In this document: one piece after another, positions 10,329 to 19,076 of the stretch
Layout of the letters: the number at the start of each line of letters is the position of its first letter
Numbering within the stretch: position 1 is the stretch's first letter
NCBI RefSeq assembly: GCF_001428845.1
Contig: NZ_LMIU01000006.1
Location: forward strand, 153,643 to 217,642
From: Achromobacter sp. Root83
Lineage (GTDB): Bacteria > Pseudomonadota > Gammaproteobacteria > Burkholderiales > Burkholderiaceae_B
Length of the DNA stretch: 64,000 nt
Reading direction: 5' to 3'
Program-made: the position numbers and the translations under genes
The notes under the pieces: generated by a model
Seen by the model: the letters and a program-made list of their open reading frames with translations, nothing else
Database searches by the model: none
Told to the model about the DNA's origin: nothing

Positions 10329-11207
10329 ATGAGCCCCGCCATCCGTCTTGGTCCGCTTGTATTCCCCGCAGAGCTCGCGGTGCTGATCGCCGCCGCCGCG
10401 ATCGGGCTGCTGGCCGGCCGCCTGCTGGACCGCAGGCCCCGGCCGAACCGTCCCGCCGACGTGTCGGCCGTGCTGTGGCGCTCCCTGATCGCGGGCCTGC
10501 TGGTCGCGCGCCTGGGCTTTGTCTGGCAGTACCGGGACCTTTACATGCAGGATCCGCTTCAGATCCTTGACCTGCGCGACGGGGGCTGGTCGGGCCTGCC
10601 GGGCCTGGCCGCCGCCTGGATCTACGGCGCGGGCGCGATGATCCGGCGCGCCGCGCCCCGGCCCGCGGTGCTGGGCGCCCTGCTCCTGGCCAGCCTGGCC
10701 TGGTTCGGCGGCGGGCGTTTGACGGCGCCCGCCAGCGTGCCGCCCCCGGCGCTGGCCACGCTGGCGCTGGAGTCTCTGGACGGAACACCGTCCACGCTGG
10801 CGGCCTTTCACGGCAAGCCCACGGTGATCAACCTGTGGGCAAGCTGGTGCCCGCCCTGCCGCCGCGAGATGCCCGCTTTCGCCAGCGCGCAGGCCGCGAA
10901 CCCGGATGTGAATTTTGTCTTCCTGAACCAGGGCGAAACCGCCCCGGAAATCCGCCAGTATCTGGACCAGCACGCGCCAGCCCTGCGCAATGTCCTGCGC
11001 GACCCCGCCAGCGAGGCCTCGCGCAAGATGAGCAACCGGGGCCTGCCCGCCACCCTGTTCCTGGACGCCGGCGGACGTCTGACCGACCTGCGCGTGGGCG
11101 AATTGTCCACGGCCACGCTGGCCCAGCGCCTGGAGGCCATCCGGACGGCCCAGGATCGGGATTCCCGGCGCCCGGTTGCCATCCGGACGGAGAAAGACCC
11201 GGATTAG
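10329..11207 (+). CDS. TlpA/DsbE-like thioredoxin fused to a polytopic membrane domain
   Basis: 292 residues. Residues 1-130 hold about four hydrophobic segments (from FPAELAVLIAAAAIGLLAG) whose arrangement recalls the prolipoprotein diacylglyceryl transferase family, but without its catalytic motifs. Residues 140-280 are a thioredoxin domain with WASWCPPC (C174, C177), GKPTVINLW, the cis-proline region NRGLPATLFLD and a charged tail. It is most likely a periplasm-facing thiol-disulfide reductase. Flanking genes are unrelated and no operon is apparent. The membrane half could supply electrons or simply anchor the domain. Confidence 0.78.
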   Translation: MSPAIRLGPLVFPAELAVLIAAAAIGLLAGRLLDRRPRPNRPADVSAVLWRSLIAGLLVARLGFVWQYRDLYMQDPLQILDLRDGGWSGLPGLAAAWIYGAGAMIRRAAPRPAVLGALLLASLAWFGGGRLTAPASVPPPALATLALESLDGTPSTLAAFHGKPTVINLWASWCPPCRREMPAFASAQAANPDVNFVFLNQGETAPEIRQYLDQHAPALRNVLRDPASEASRKMSNRGLPATLFLDAGGRLTDLRVGELSTATLAQRLEAIRTAQDRDSRRPVAIRTEKDPD

Positions 11208-11245
11208 CGGACCGCGCGGCCGCCCTCAGGTCATCGCTGCCGTCC

Positions 11246-12178
11246 TCAGGCCATCGCGGCCAGCATCAGGTCCAGGTTCTGCACCGCCGCGCCGGACGCG
11301 CCCTTGCCCAGGTTGTCGAACACCGCCGTCAGCAGCACCTGGCCGTGCTGTTCGTTGCCGTGCACGCCCAAACGCAAATCGTTGGTTCCGTTGAGCGCCT
11401 GCGGATCCAGATGCGTCTGCGCCGCCGCCTCGTCGCGCGCCACCACCCGCACATGCGCCGCGCCGGCGTAGTGCCCGGCCAGGCAGTCATGCAGTTGCTG
11501 GCTGTCCACGCCCGCCGGCAGCAGGCGCAGGTGCAAGGGCACGGTCAGGACGATGCCCTGGCGGAACGCGCCATACGCGGGCACGAAGACGGGGCGCTGC
11601 GTCAGGCCGGCGTGCCGTTCGATCTCTGGCGTGTGCTTGTGCGCCAGGCCCAGTCCATATAGCTGGAATGCCGGCCCCTTGGCGCCTTCCGGGCCTTCGT
11701 AGGCATCCACGCTGGCGCGGCCGCCGCCCGAGTAGCCGGACACGGCGTGCACGACCGCAGGATAGTCCGCGGGAACAAGACCCGCCTGGATCAGGGGCCG
11801 GAGCAAGGCGATCGCGCCGGTGGGATAGCAACCAGGATTGCTCACGCGCAGCGCCTGGGCGATCCGTTCGGCCTGACCGGCGCTCATCTCGGGAAAACCG
11901 TACACCCAGCCCGCGTCCGTGCGGTGGGCGGAACTGGCGTCGACGATGCGGACCTTGGGATTCACGACGGAGGCCGCCGCCTGCCGCGCCGGCTCGTCCG
12001 GCAGGCACAGGATCGCGACGTCGCAGGCATTGATGGCCTCGGCGCGGCGCTGCGGATGCTTGCGGTCGGCCTCGGGCAGCGTAAGCAGCCGCAAGTCGCC
12101 GCGGCCGTTGAGCCGTTCATGGATCTGCAGGCCGGTGGTGCCCTGGTCGCCGTCGATAAATACAAGGGGTTGGGTCAT
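11246..12178 (-). CDS. argC: N-acetyl-gamma-glutamyl-phosphate reductase, short type
   Basis: 310 residues, the length of type 2 ArgC. It reduces N-acetylglutamyl phosphate to the semialdehyde in arginine synthesis. The N-terminus [18 protein letters not shown] is the dinucleotide-binding region, [10 protein letters not shown] contains the catalytic cysteine, and [11 protein letters not shown] carries the catalytic histidine. It is divergent from a LysR gene, with 185 bp and two inverted repeats between them, so that regulator may control it. The 3' end converges on the TlpA-like gene. Confidence 0.93.
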   Translation of the reverse strand: MTQPLVFIDGDQGTTGLQIHERLNGRGDLRLLTLPEADRKHPQRRAEAINACDVAILCLPDEPARQAAASVVNPKVRIVDASSAHRTDAGWVYGFPEMSAGQAERIAQALRVSNPGCYPTGAIALLRPLIQAGLVPADYPAVVHAVSGYSGGGRASVDAYEGPEGAKGPAFQLYGLGLAHKHTPEIERHAGLTQRPVFVPAYGAFRQGIVLTVPLHLRLLPAGVDSQQLHDCLAGHYAGAAHVRVVARDEAAAQTHLDPQALNGTNDLRLGVHGNEQHGQVLLTAVFDNLGKGASGAAVQNLDLMLAAMA

Positions 12179-12204
12179 GACGCTGTCCGCCTAGGTGGGG
12201 AGTT

Positions 12205-12220
12205 TCCTGGTCTTTCAGGA
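12205..12220. promoter_or_regulatory. Inverted repeat in the argC-LysR intergenic region (distal)
   Basis: TCCTG (12205-12209) and CAGGA (12216-12220) are inverted arms 6 nt apart, close to the argC start. The arms share the CTG/CAG core with the second repeat at 12280, as expected for paired LysR sites, one near each gene. Confidence 0.4.
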
Positions 12221-12279
12221 GAGGCCTTCATCATCGATCGGCTCATCAGATAAGAAAAGTCGAATATCATGACCGATCA

Positions 12280-12296
12280 ATTCAGATTTCCTGAAT
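12280..12296. promoter_or_regulatory. LysR-type operator candidate between argC and its divergent regulator
   Basis: ATTCAG-ATTTC-CTGAAT is a perfect 6-bp inverted repeat with a 5-nt centre and contains the T-N11-A signature of LysR sites. It lies in the AT-richer promoter zone 68 nt before the LysR start. Confidence 0.6.
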
Positions 12297-12363
12297 GACA
12301 ACTCCGGCAGGCAAGGCGCGCCCGCGTGCCTGCCGCGCGGCGCGAGCCCACTCGAGAACACCC

Positions 12364-13272
12364 ATGCGAGAAATCAGTCTGGACCGGCTGCGCACCCTGG
12401 TGGCCATCGCCGACCTGGGATCGTTCGCGGATGCCGCGCGCGCCCTGCATCTGGCGCCGCCCACCGTCAGCCTGCACGTGGCGGATCTGGAGTCCCGCGT
12501 GGGCGCGCCCTTGCTGATGCGCAAGCGCGGCCAGGTCCGGCCCACCGCCATCGGAGACACCCTGCTGGAACGCGCCCGCCGGCTGCTTGCCGAAGCCGAT
12601 CAGGCCCTGGACGATGTGCAGCGCCAGGTGCAGGGGCTGGCGGGCCGGGTGCGCTTGGGCGCGTCGACCGGCGCGATCGCGCATCTGCTGCCGCAAGCGC
12701 TCGAAACCCTGGGCCGCGACCACCCCGGCATCGACGTGCAGGTGGCGGTGCTGACGTCCCAGGAAACCCTGCTGCGGCTGGCGGACGGATCGCTGGACGT
12801 GGGCCTGGTGGCCTTGCCGCAGCCCCCGCTCGATGGCCTTGTGCTGCGCCCCTGGCGCCGGGATCCCGTGATGGCCTTCCTGCCCGCCGGCTGGCAGGCG
12901 CCCGCCCGCGTCACCCCCGCCTGGCTCGCCGGCCGGGCGCTGATCCTGAACGACGCCAGCACGCGCCTGTCACGCCTGACGGGCGAATGGTTCGCGGCCG
13001 CCGGGCTGAACCCGCGCGCCCGCATCCAGCTCAACTACAACGATGCGATCAAGAGCCTGGTGGCAGCGGGCTATGGCGCCACCTTGCTGCCGCACGAGGC
13101 CACCGCGCCCCAGCCCGACCCGCGCATCGCCATGCGGCCGGTGCGGCCCGCGCTATGGCGTCCGCTGGGCATCGCGCACCGCGCCGGGCAGGTGGAACGC
13201 GCCACCCAGCACGTGCTGGACGTCTTGTGGGAACTGCGGGCGGCGGGCGCCGGACGCGCCGCCGCGCCTTAA
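12364..13272 (+). CDS. LysR-family transcriptional regulator, divergent from argC
   Basis: 302 residues from the ATG at 12364 (MREISLDRLRTLVAIAD). The N-terminal winged HTH (GSFADAARALHLAPPTVSLH) is followed by the periplasmic-binding-like effector domain (GRVRLGASTGAIAHLLPQAL). An open frame extends 23 codons upstream, but those codons are Arg/Ala-rich and not family-like. Divergent orientation with shared inverted repeats suggests autorepression and control of argC. The effector is unknown, though an arginine link is plausible from context. Confidence 0.85.
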   Translation: MREISLDRLRTLVAIADLGSFADAARALHLAPPTVSLHVADLESRVGAPLLMRKRGQVRPTAIGDTLLERARRLLAEADQALDDVQRQVQGLAGRVRLGASTGAIAHLLPQALETLGRDHPGIDVQVAVLTSQETLLRLADGSLDVGLVALPQPPLDGLVLRPWRRDPVMAFLPAGWQAPARVTPAWLAGRALILNDASTRLSRLTGEWFAAAGLNPRARIQLNYNDAIKSLVAAGYGATLLPHEATAPQPDPRIAMRPVRPALWRPLGIAHRAGQVERATQHVLDVLWELRAAGAGRAAAP

Positions 13273-13343
13273 ATGCACGCCACGTTGCACGGAACCCGCG
13301 GCCAGTCCTGCACCGCGTTCCAGCCGCAGCCCGCTTTCAAGTG

Positions 13344-15131
13344 TCAAGCGCGCGTAGACGACGCGCGGCGGAAGAACGCGGTGCGCTGGCTTTCTTCGCG
13401 CAGCCGCCGGGCGCGGGACCGGAACAGGTCTTTGCGGCCCACGATGCCCAGCAGGCGGCCGGTGGCGCGGTCCACGATCGGCACCCGGCCCGCACCGGAC
13501 AAGGCCATACGGTCGGCGATCTGGCTGGCCAGTTCCTCGGGATAGCCCTGCACCAGCTCGCGCCCGGCCAGCGCTTCGGCTAGCGTCCGGTCGTCGTTTT
13601 CGCTTTCCAGCGCCCACGCCAGGCTGTCGGCGCGCGTCACTTCGCCCACCACGGCGCCCTGCTCGTCCAGCACGGGATAGCTGGTGTGGACAGGTTGCGC
13701 GGTGGTGAAGTGCTCGATGGCCTGCGCCACCGTCAGCGTGGCGGGCAAGGTCTGCACGGGTGTGGTCATCACGTCGGCCACGCGCAGCAGATCGAAGGGG
13801 TCCACCCGGTACTCGCGGCTGATATGGTGGCCGCGCCGCGCGATCTTTTCGGTCAGGATCGACCGTTTCAGAAGCAGCACCGTGACGCCGTAGGCAAACA
13901 CGCAGGCCGACAGCACCGGCAGCAGCGCGCCGATATTGCCCGTCAGCTCCACCGCGAACAGGGTCGCGGTCAGCGGCGCCCGCATCGTGCCCCCCATCAT
14001 CGCGGCCATGCCCAACAGGGCCCAGAAGCCCGGATCCGCCTGCGGCAGCCAGGGCGAGGCCAGCGCGCCCAGGGCGCCGCCGAAGATCAGCAAGGGCGCC
14101 AGCACGCCGCCCGACGTGCCCGAACCCAGCGCGATCGACCAGATGGCCACCTTGACCACCAACAGCACCAGCACCGCCTGGAAGGCCATGTCGCCCGCCA
14201 GCAGATGCCGGATGTTGTCATAGCCCACGCCCAGCGCGGCGGGTTCGATCAGCCCGCCGATGCCGATGGCCAGACCGCCGAAGGCCGGCCACCACATCCA
14301 ATGGATGGGCAGCTTCTCGAACAGATCCTCGGCGGCATACACCAACGAGGTCAGCACCCCCGACCCCAGTCCCGCCAGCACGCCGATCGCGGCGCACGCC
14401 AGCAAGTGCCACGGCGTGAAGGCCAGCGCGCCCGAGTACGCAAAAATGGGGCCCGGCTCCAGCACGTAGGCGCGCGTGGCGGCGGCCACCAGAGCCGCCA
14501 TCGCCACCGGCAGAAAACTGCGCGGCTTCCATTCGAACAGCAACAGCTCCACCGCCAGCAGCACCGCCGCCAGCGGCGTGCCGAAGATCGCGGTCATGCC
14601 GGCGGCGGCGCCCGCCACCAACAACGTCTTGCGTTCGTTGTCGTCCAGGTGAATGGTCTGGGCCAGCAGGGATCCGATCGCGCCGCCCGTCATGATGATG
14701 GGTCCTTCCGCGCCAAAGGGGCCGCCGGTGCCGATCGACACGGCCGAAGACACCGGCTTGAGGATCGCCACCTTGGGCTGGATGCGGCTTTTGCCGATCA
14801 GGATGGCTTCCATGGCTTCGGGGATGCCGTGGCCGCGAATTTTTTCCGAGCCGTAGCGGGCCATCAACCCGATGATGAGGCAGCCCACAACGGGGATGGC
14901 TACGGACCCAAGGCCCAGGCGTCCGGTCGTGATCGGCAGGTCCGCAAAGGAAAACAGGCCGTGGTAGGCCAGGTTGGTGCACAGCGCGATCAGGCGCAGC
15001 AGCATCCATGCGGCCGCCACGCTGGCCAGTCCAACGGGTATGGCCAGCGCCATCAGCAGGACGACGCGGCGGTCTGTGGTGAAGTCGCCCAGCCGGTTGA
15101 CGGCGCGGGCGGAGGAAGAAGTAGGAGGCAT
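13344..15131 (-). CDS. ClC-family chloride channel/exchanger with C-terminal CBS pair
   Basis: 595 residues. The membrane domain shows the ClC fingerprints GHGIPEAMEAILIGK, GTGGPFGAEGP with the gating glutamate kept, and GSGTSGGVLAPLLIFGGALG. After about residue 430, two CBS domains follow (VADVMTTPVQTLPATL, then MALSGAGRVPIVDRATGRLLG), which usually bind adenine nucleotides and gate transport. The ATG at 15131 is preferred; one at 15179 lies inside the operator arm. It is divergent from the MarR gene, with a large inverted repeat in the shared promoter, so the MarR protein very likely represses it. Confidence 0.9.
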   Translation of the reverse strand: MPPTSSSARAVNRLGDFTTDRRVVLLMALAIPVGLASVAAAWMLLRLIALCTNLAYHGLFSFADLPITTGRLGLGSVAIPVVGCLIIGLMARYGSEKIRGHGIPEAMEAILIGKSRIQPKVAILKPVSSAVSIGTGGPFGAEGPIIMTGGAIGSLLAQTIHLDDNERKTLLVAGAAAGMTAIFGTPLAAVLLAVELLLFEWKPRSFLPVAMAALVAAATRAYVLEPGPIFAYSGALAFTPWHLLACAAIGVLAGLGSGVLTSLVYAAEDLFEKLPIHWMWWPAFGGLAIGIGGLIEPAALGVGYDNIRHLLAGDMAFQAVLVLLVVKVAIWSIALGSGTSGGVLAPLLIFGGALGALASPWLPQADPGFWALLGMAAMMGGTMRAPLTATLFAVELTGNIGALLPVLSACVFAYGVTVLLLKRSILTEKIARRGHHISREYRVDPFDLLRVADVMTTPVQTLPATLTVAQAIEHFTTAQPVHTSYPVLDEQGAVVGEVTRADSLAWALESENDDRTLAEALAGRELVQGYPEELASQIADRMALSGAGRVPIVDRATGRLLGIVGRKDLFRSRARRLREESQRTAFFRRASSTRA

Positions 15132-15177
15132 GTTCGACGAAAAGGTGGGACTAGGCGCAAGAAGTTTGCGAAATGTC

Positions 15178-15202
15178 ATATATATCGTAGCACGACATAT
15201 AT
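15178..15202. promoter_or_regulatory. MarR operator in the clc-marR divergent promoter
   Basis: Arms ATATATATCGT (15178-15188) and ACGACATATAT (15192-15202) are 11-bp inverted repeats with one mismatch, separated by AGC. The right arm ends 13 bp before the marR GTG start. The same half-site recurs at 15755-15779 before the HPP-CBS gene with identical 3-nt spacing. Confidence 0.75.
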
Positions 15203-15215
15203 TAGAATCAGCCGG

Positions 15216-15668
15216 GTGAATCCGCCCCGCTCCCCTGCCCGCCTGTCTTCCGCCGACTACGAACTGCTTGCCGACTTCCGCTACGCACTGCGCAAGTTCG
15301 CGGTGTTCAGCGAAAGCGCGGCCGCCGAACTGGACCTGATGCCGCAGCAGCATCAGGTCTTGCTGGCGATCAAGGGCACCCGCAAATTCACGCCCGGACG
15401 GCGCGGCCTGTATGTGGGCGAAATCGCCGAGCGCCTGCTGCTGCGCCCGCACACCGCCGCGGAACTGGTCGGCCGTCTTGCGCGGCTGGACCTCGTCAGC
15501 CGCGAGCCCGATCCCGAAGACAGACGCCGGGTGGAAGTCGTGTTGACGCCCAAGGCCGAACGCATGCTGGAAGACCTGTCCGCCTCGCACCTTGAGGAAC
15601 TGCACGCGATGCGTCCGTTGTTGACGCGCCTGTTGACGCGCCTGGACGGCGACGCTGACGGGGTCTGA
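15216..15668 (+). CDS. MarR-family transcriptional regulator
   Basis: 150 residues from a GTG start 13 bp after the operator. The winged-helix core is recognisable: LMPQQHQVLLAIKG, VGEIAERLLLRPHTAAELVG (recognition helix), LDLVSREPDPEDRRRVEVVLT (the wing with the conserved DxRxxxV motif), then a dimerisation helix. It sits between the ClC gene (divergent) and the HPP-CBS gene (same strand, 132 bp downstream), both with the same operator, so it is probably a local repressor. The inducer is unknown, possibly anions, pH or a small phenolic as in other MarR proteins. Confidence 0.88.
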   Translation: MNPPRSPARLSSADYELLADFRYALRKFAVFSESAAAELDLMPQQHQVLLAIKGTRKFTPGRRGLYVGEIAERLLLRPHTAAELVGRLARLDLVSREPDPEDRRRVEVVLTPKAERMLEDLSASHLEELHAMRPLLTRLLTRLDGDADGV

Positions 15669-15754
15669 CCCTGGCGCCACGGATGGCCACGCCGGCGAGG
15701 CCTGACCTTCGCGCTATGGCATAAGCTCATACCTCAAAGCAATAAGCCTCGTGA

Positions 15755-15779
15755 TAAATTGTCGTCCCGCGACATATTT
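15755..15779. promoter_or_regulatory. Second copy of the MarR operator, before the HPP-CBS gene
   Basis: Arms TAAATTGTCGT (15755-15765) and GCGACATATTT (15769-15779) flank CCC. Written outward from the centre, the four half-sites in this neighbourhood are ACGATATATAT, ACGACATATAT, ACGACAATTTA and GCGACATATTT. The shared core is CGACATAT. It ends 21 bp before the TTG start of the HPP-CBS gene. Confidence 0.7.
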
Positions 15780-15800
15780 CAGAAGCGCGAGGAGACCGTT

Positions 15801-16964
15801 TTGGGTGTTGCAATAAAGCGCTGGCTGGGGTCGTTCGCGCCAGCGCCGGTGGGCGTCAACGGACGCGAAAAAATCTACGGCGTGCTGGGCGCGCTGGTCG
15901 GGCTCTTCTGCACCGAGTGGGTCGGCCGCCATGCGCTGGGAAGCGCCAATCCCTGGTTCGTCGCGCCGATGGGCGCGTCCGCCGTGCTGCTGTTCGCCGC
16001 GCCGGCCAGTCCGCTCGCCCAGCCCTGGTCGCTGATGGCGGGCAACATCGTCTCCGCGCTGATCGGCGTTTTCTGCGCCCAGTTCATTCCCGTGCCCGGC
16101 GTTGCCGCGGCCGTGGCCGTGTCGCTGGCGATCGGCGCCATGTTTTCGTTGCGCTGCCTGCATCCGCCCAGCGGCGCGGTCGCGCTGACGGCGGTGCTGG
16201 GCGGCCCGTCCGTCGCCAGCCTGGGCTACGGCTTCGCGCTGTGGCCGGTGGCCCTGAACTCCCTCATCCTGCTGTGCATCGCCGTGGTGTTCAACGGCGC
16301 GCTCAAGCGCAATTACCCGCGCCGGCACGCCGAACCGGCAGCCGGCCACAGCACGCGCGACCCCGTTCCCAGCGCCCGGCTGGGCTTTTCCCGCGCCGAC
16401 CTGGACGACGCCCTGAGCCAGCGCGGCGAGCTGCTGGACATCAGCAAGGAAGACCTGGAAGCCATCGTGCTGGACGCCGAGCTGCGCGCCAGCGTGCGCC
16501 GCTTTGGCGACGTGCGCTGCGCCGACATCATGTCGCGCGACGTGGTCTCGGTCATGGAAATGGATCCGCTGGACTATGCGGTCCGGCTCTTCGACAAGCA
16601 CCGGCTGCAGGCGCTGCCCGTGCTGGATTCGGCCGGCCGCTATGCCGGCATGTTGGCCCAGGGCGACGTGCTGGCGCGCAAAAGCCGGCTGACGCCGGTG
16701 GCGGCCGGCGGCGAGCCCGCGCCGGACCTGCTGGTGGGCGACTGCATGCGCAGCGAGGTGCCCTTCGCCACGCCGGGCTTGCCCGTCATCGAATTGGCGC
16801 GCCCCATGTCGGACAGCCTGCATTGCGTGCCGGTGCTGGACGAGGCCCGCAACCTGCACGGCCTGGTGACGCAATCCGACCTGGTGGCGGCCCTGTACCA
16901 GATGGCGGTATCGGCCAATTCGCAGCCCGCGGGCGGCGCCCATCCGCACAAGCTGGCCGCCTGA
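15801..16964 (+). CDS. HPP-family membrane protein with two C-terminal CBS domains
   Basis: 387 residues starting at TTG 15801, chosen because AGGAG lies 6 nt upstream; open codons before it overlap the operator. Residues 1-170 contain about four TM segments including the defining motif LHPPSGAVALTAVLGGPS. From residue 235 a CBS pair follows (CADIMSRDVVSVMEMDPLDY, then RSEVPFATPGLPVIELARPM). HPP proteins are putative transporters; plant members move nitrite, the bacterial substrates are not settled. Like the neighbouring ClC gene it pairs a membrane transporter with CBS sensors and sits behind the same operator, which suggests a joint ion-homeostasis response. Confidence 0.85.
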   Translation: MGVAIKRWLGSFAPAPVGVNGREKIYGVLGALVGLFCTEWVGRHALGSANPWFVAPMGASAVLLFAAPASPLAQPWSLMAGNIVSALIGVFCAQFIPVPGVAAAVAVSLAIGAMFSLRCLHPPSGAVALTAVLGGPSVASLGYGFALWPVALNSLILLCIAVVFNGALKRNYPRRHAEPAAGHSTRDPVPSARLGFSRADLDDALSQRGELLDISKEDLEAIVLDAELRASVRRFGDVRCADIMSRDVVSVMEMDPLDYAVRLFDKHRLQALPVLDSAGRYAGMLAQGDVLARKSRLTPVAAGGEPAPDLLVGDCMRSEVPFATPGLPVIELARPMSDSLHCVPVLDEARNLHGLVTQSDLVAALYQMAVSANSQPAGGAHPHKLAA

Positions 16965-16967
16965 GCC

Positions 16968-16983
16968 TCCGTAGCCTTACGGA
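16968..16983. promoter_or_regulatory. Response-regulator palindrome before the histidine kinase gene
   Basis: TCCGTA-GCCT-TACGGA, perfect 6-bp arms with a 4-nt centre, 4 bp after the HPP-CBS stop and 37 bp before the kinase GTG. The extended half-site CCTCCGTA is identical to that at 19077-19096. Confidence 0.65.
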
Positions 16984-17020
16984 TTCCGGCGCGCGCTTGC
17001 CGCAAGGCATAATTTCAGGC

Positions 17021-18460
17021 GTGAATCCCCTATCGCGCACGCGCGCCCTATTCTGCTGGCTGGTCCTGTTCTTGCTTGGCGCCGTCTGGATCGGCCGGCA
17101 GGAATACGTGGACCAGCACGAGCGCTTCTTCCAAAGCACCAGCGTGGCGCAGCGCATGCTGAGCCAGAAGACGGTGCAGCACGAAGCCGTGCTGGCCACA
17201 TTGGCCGCCCTGTCCCACCCCCCTTCGCCCGAACGCCTGTTCCCCAGTCTTCAGCCGGCGATGCCGCAACTGCTTGGGCTGGGCCATCTGCCCGGCGGCG
17301 TCTGGGCCGGCAACGTGGCTGAACCGCAAGGCCTGACAGCTGCCGTCGAGCGCGCGCGCCAGCTTGGCCGGCCCGTGACCCTGCCCCTGGACGCCGCGCA
17401 CTACTGGCTGGTCGCGCCGTCCGGCTGGAGCCTGCTGCTGGATGCCCGCCAATTGGTGCCGGCCGCGGACTTTCCGCCGGGGCTGGCGAATCTGACCCTG
17501 ACGGTGGACCGGTCGCCCCTGACGCTGCTGGAAAAGCAGCCCGGCGACGCCGTGCCCGGTTGGACGCTGGCGCTGCAAAAGCCGCTGGGCGCGGCAAGCC
17601 AGCCATTTCAAATGCGCAGCACCCGCAAGCTGACGCCGGACGCCTGGCCATGGATGGCGTGGCTGGCATGGGCGGCGGCCAGCGCCCTGCTGGTGGCGGG
17701 CGCCGCCGCCTGGCAGCGCTCGCGCGCCGAAGCGCGCCGCCAGCAGGAGCAGGTCCGCCTGGCGGCCATGGCGCGGCTGAGCACCCTGGGCGAAATGGCC
17801 GCCGGTATCGCCCATGAGCTCAATCAGCCCCTTACCGCCATCCTGGCCCACACCCGCGCCGCCGAACGGCTGCTGGACGACGACGAAGAGCGGCCCGCGG
17901 TGCGCCATGCGCTGCTGGCCAGCGCCGAACAGGCCAAGCGCGCCGCCGACATCATCAGCCGCATGCGGGCGCTGGTCCAACCCAGCTCGCCCGCGCTGCG
18001 CGAGGCCCTGGACCCCGACGCGCTGGTGGCGTCGCTGCGCTTCCTGCGCGAACCCGAACTGGCGCGGCAAGGCATACGCCTGTCCTGGCACAACGCCAGT
18101 CCCGGCGCGCGCCCGCTGGGCGACCGCGTCGCGCTGGAACAGATCCTGCACAACCTGGTGCAGAACGCGGCGGACGCGCTGGCCGGCGCAGGCGGGAACC
18201 GCCACATTTCGCTGGAAGGCCGGGCGGTCGACGGCAACTACCTGTTCAGCGTCAGCGACACCGGACCGGGCATTCCCGCCGATGCCATGCCGCGCCTGTT
18301 CGCGCCCTTCTACACCACGCGCGCCCAGGGCATGGGCCTGGGCCTGGCGCTGTGCGACACGCTGGCCGGGTCCATGGACGGCCGCATCGCGGCGCGCAAT
18401 CTCAGCCCGGCGGGCGCCTGCTTCACCGTAAGCCTGCCCCGCGCCGGCGCCGCCGCATGA
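17021..18460 (+). CDS. Membrane sensor histidine kinase
   Basis: 479 residues from GTG 17021. TM1 is about residues 9-25 (ALFCWLVLFLLGAVWIG), a periplasmic or extracytoplasmic sensor region of about 185 residues follows, and TM2 is about 210-230. The HisKA site is H265 in AGIAHELNQPLTAIL, followed by HATPase_c boxes QILHNLVQNAADAL, DTGPGIP and GMGLGLALC. No HAMP or PAS domain is evident. The stop overlaps the regulator start (ATGA), so the two are coupled. The long periplasmic part could detect the HbpS-like protein encoded just downstream. Confidence 0.9.
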   Translation: MNPLSRTRALFCWLVLFLLGAVWIGRQEYVDQHERFFQSTSVAQRMLSQKTVQHEAVLATLAALSHPPSPERLFPSLQPAMPQLLGLGHLPGGVWAGNVAEPQGLTAAVERARQLGRPVTLPLDAAHYWLVAPSGWSLLLDARQLVPAADFPPGLANLTLTVDRSPLTLLEKQPGDAVPGWTLALQKPLGAASQPFQMRSTRKLTPDAWPWMAWLAWAAASALLVAGAAAWQRSRAEARRQQEQVRLAAMARLSTLGEMAAGIAHELNQPLTAILAHTRAAERLLDDDEERPAVRHALLASAEQAKRAADIISRMRALVQPSSPALREALDPDALVASLRFLREPELARQGIRLSWHNASPGARPLGDRVALEQILHNLVQNAADALAGAGGNRHISLEGRAVDGNYLFSVSDTGPGIPADAMPRLFAPFYTTRAQGMGLGLALCDTLAGSMDGRIAARNLSPAGACFTVSLPRAGAAA

Positions 18461-19071
18461 ACGCGAACGATCATTCCCCGCTGGTCTACCTGGTGGACGA
18501 CGACGACGCGGTCCGCGACGGCCTGGCGCTGCTGCTGCGCAGCGTCGGCCTGCGCAGCACGGGCTTTGGCGATCCCATGGCGTTCCTGGCGGCGCTGGCG
18601 CAACCCTCGATCGGCTGCGTGGTGCTGGACATCCGCATGCCCGGCATCAGCGGACTGGACGTGCTGGCCACGCTGGCCGAACAGTCCGACCTGCCGGTCG
18701 TGATGCTGACCGGCCACGCCAACGTCGACCTCTGCCGCCGCGCGTTCAAGGGCGGCGCCATGGAATTCCTGCAAAAGCCGGTGGACGACGATGTGTTCCT
18801 GGATGCGGTGCAGGCCGCGGTGCGCACGCACATCGCCAGCCGCGAACGGCTGGCCGTCACGCAGGCGGCGGCCGACCGCCTGGCGCGCCTGTCCGGACGC
18901 GAGCACGAGGTCCTGGAACGTATCGTCCAGGGCATGAGCAACAAGGAGATCGCGCGCGAATTCGATCTGTCTCCGCGCACCGTCGAAACCTATCGGGCGA
19001 ATGTGTTCGCCAAACTGGAAGCCGAGTCGCTGGCGCAGCTCATCCGCCAATACGCGACCCTGCTGGACTGA
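18457..19071 (+). CDS. FixJ/NarL-type response regulator
   Basis: 204 residues. Receiver domain with the acidic pocket VDDDD (13-17), phospho-acceptor D58 in VVLDIRMPG, switch threonine in VVMLTGHAN and lysine in LQKPVDD. The C-terminal LuxR-type HTH reads LSGREHEVLERIVQGMSNKE, then IAREFDLSPRTVETYRANVF. LuxR-type regulators bind short inverted repeats; TCCGTA-N4-TACGGA before its own operon and before the next gene is the obvious candidate. Confidence 0.93.
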   Translation: MNANDHSPLVYLVDDDDAVRDGLALLLRSVGLRSTGFGDPMAFLAALAQPSIGCVVLDIRMPGISGLDVLATLAEQSDLPVVMLTGHANVDLCRRAFKGGAMEFLQKPVDDDVFLDAVQAAVRTHIASRERLAVTQAAADRLARLSGREHEVLERIVQGMSNKEIAREFDLSPRTVETYRANVFAKLEAESLAQLIRQYATLLD

Positions 19072-19076
19072 ACCGG

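Noticed and set aside
15132..15680. N-terminal extension of the ClC protein across the MarR gene
   Set aside because: It would read antisense through the MarR gene and the operator; ClC homology begins after the ATG at 15131.
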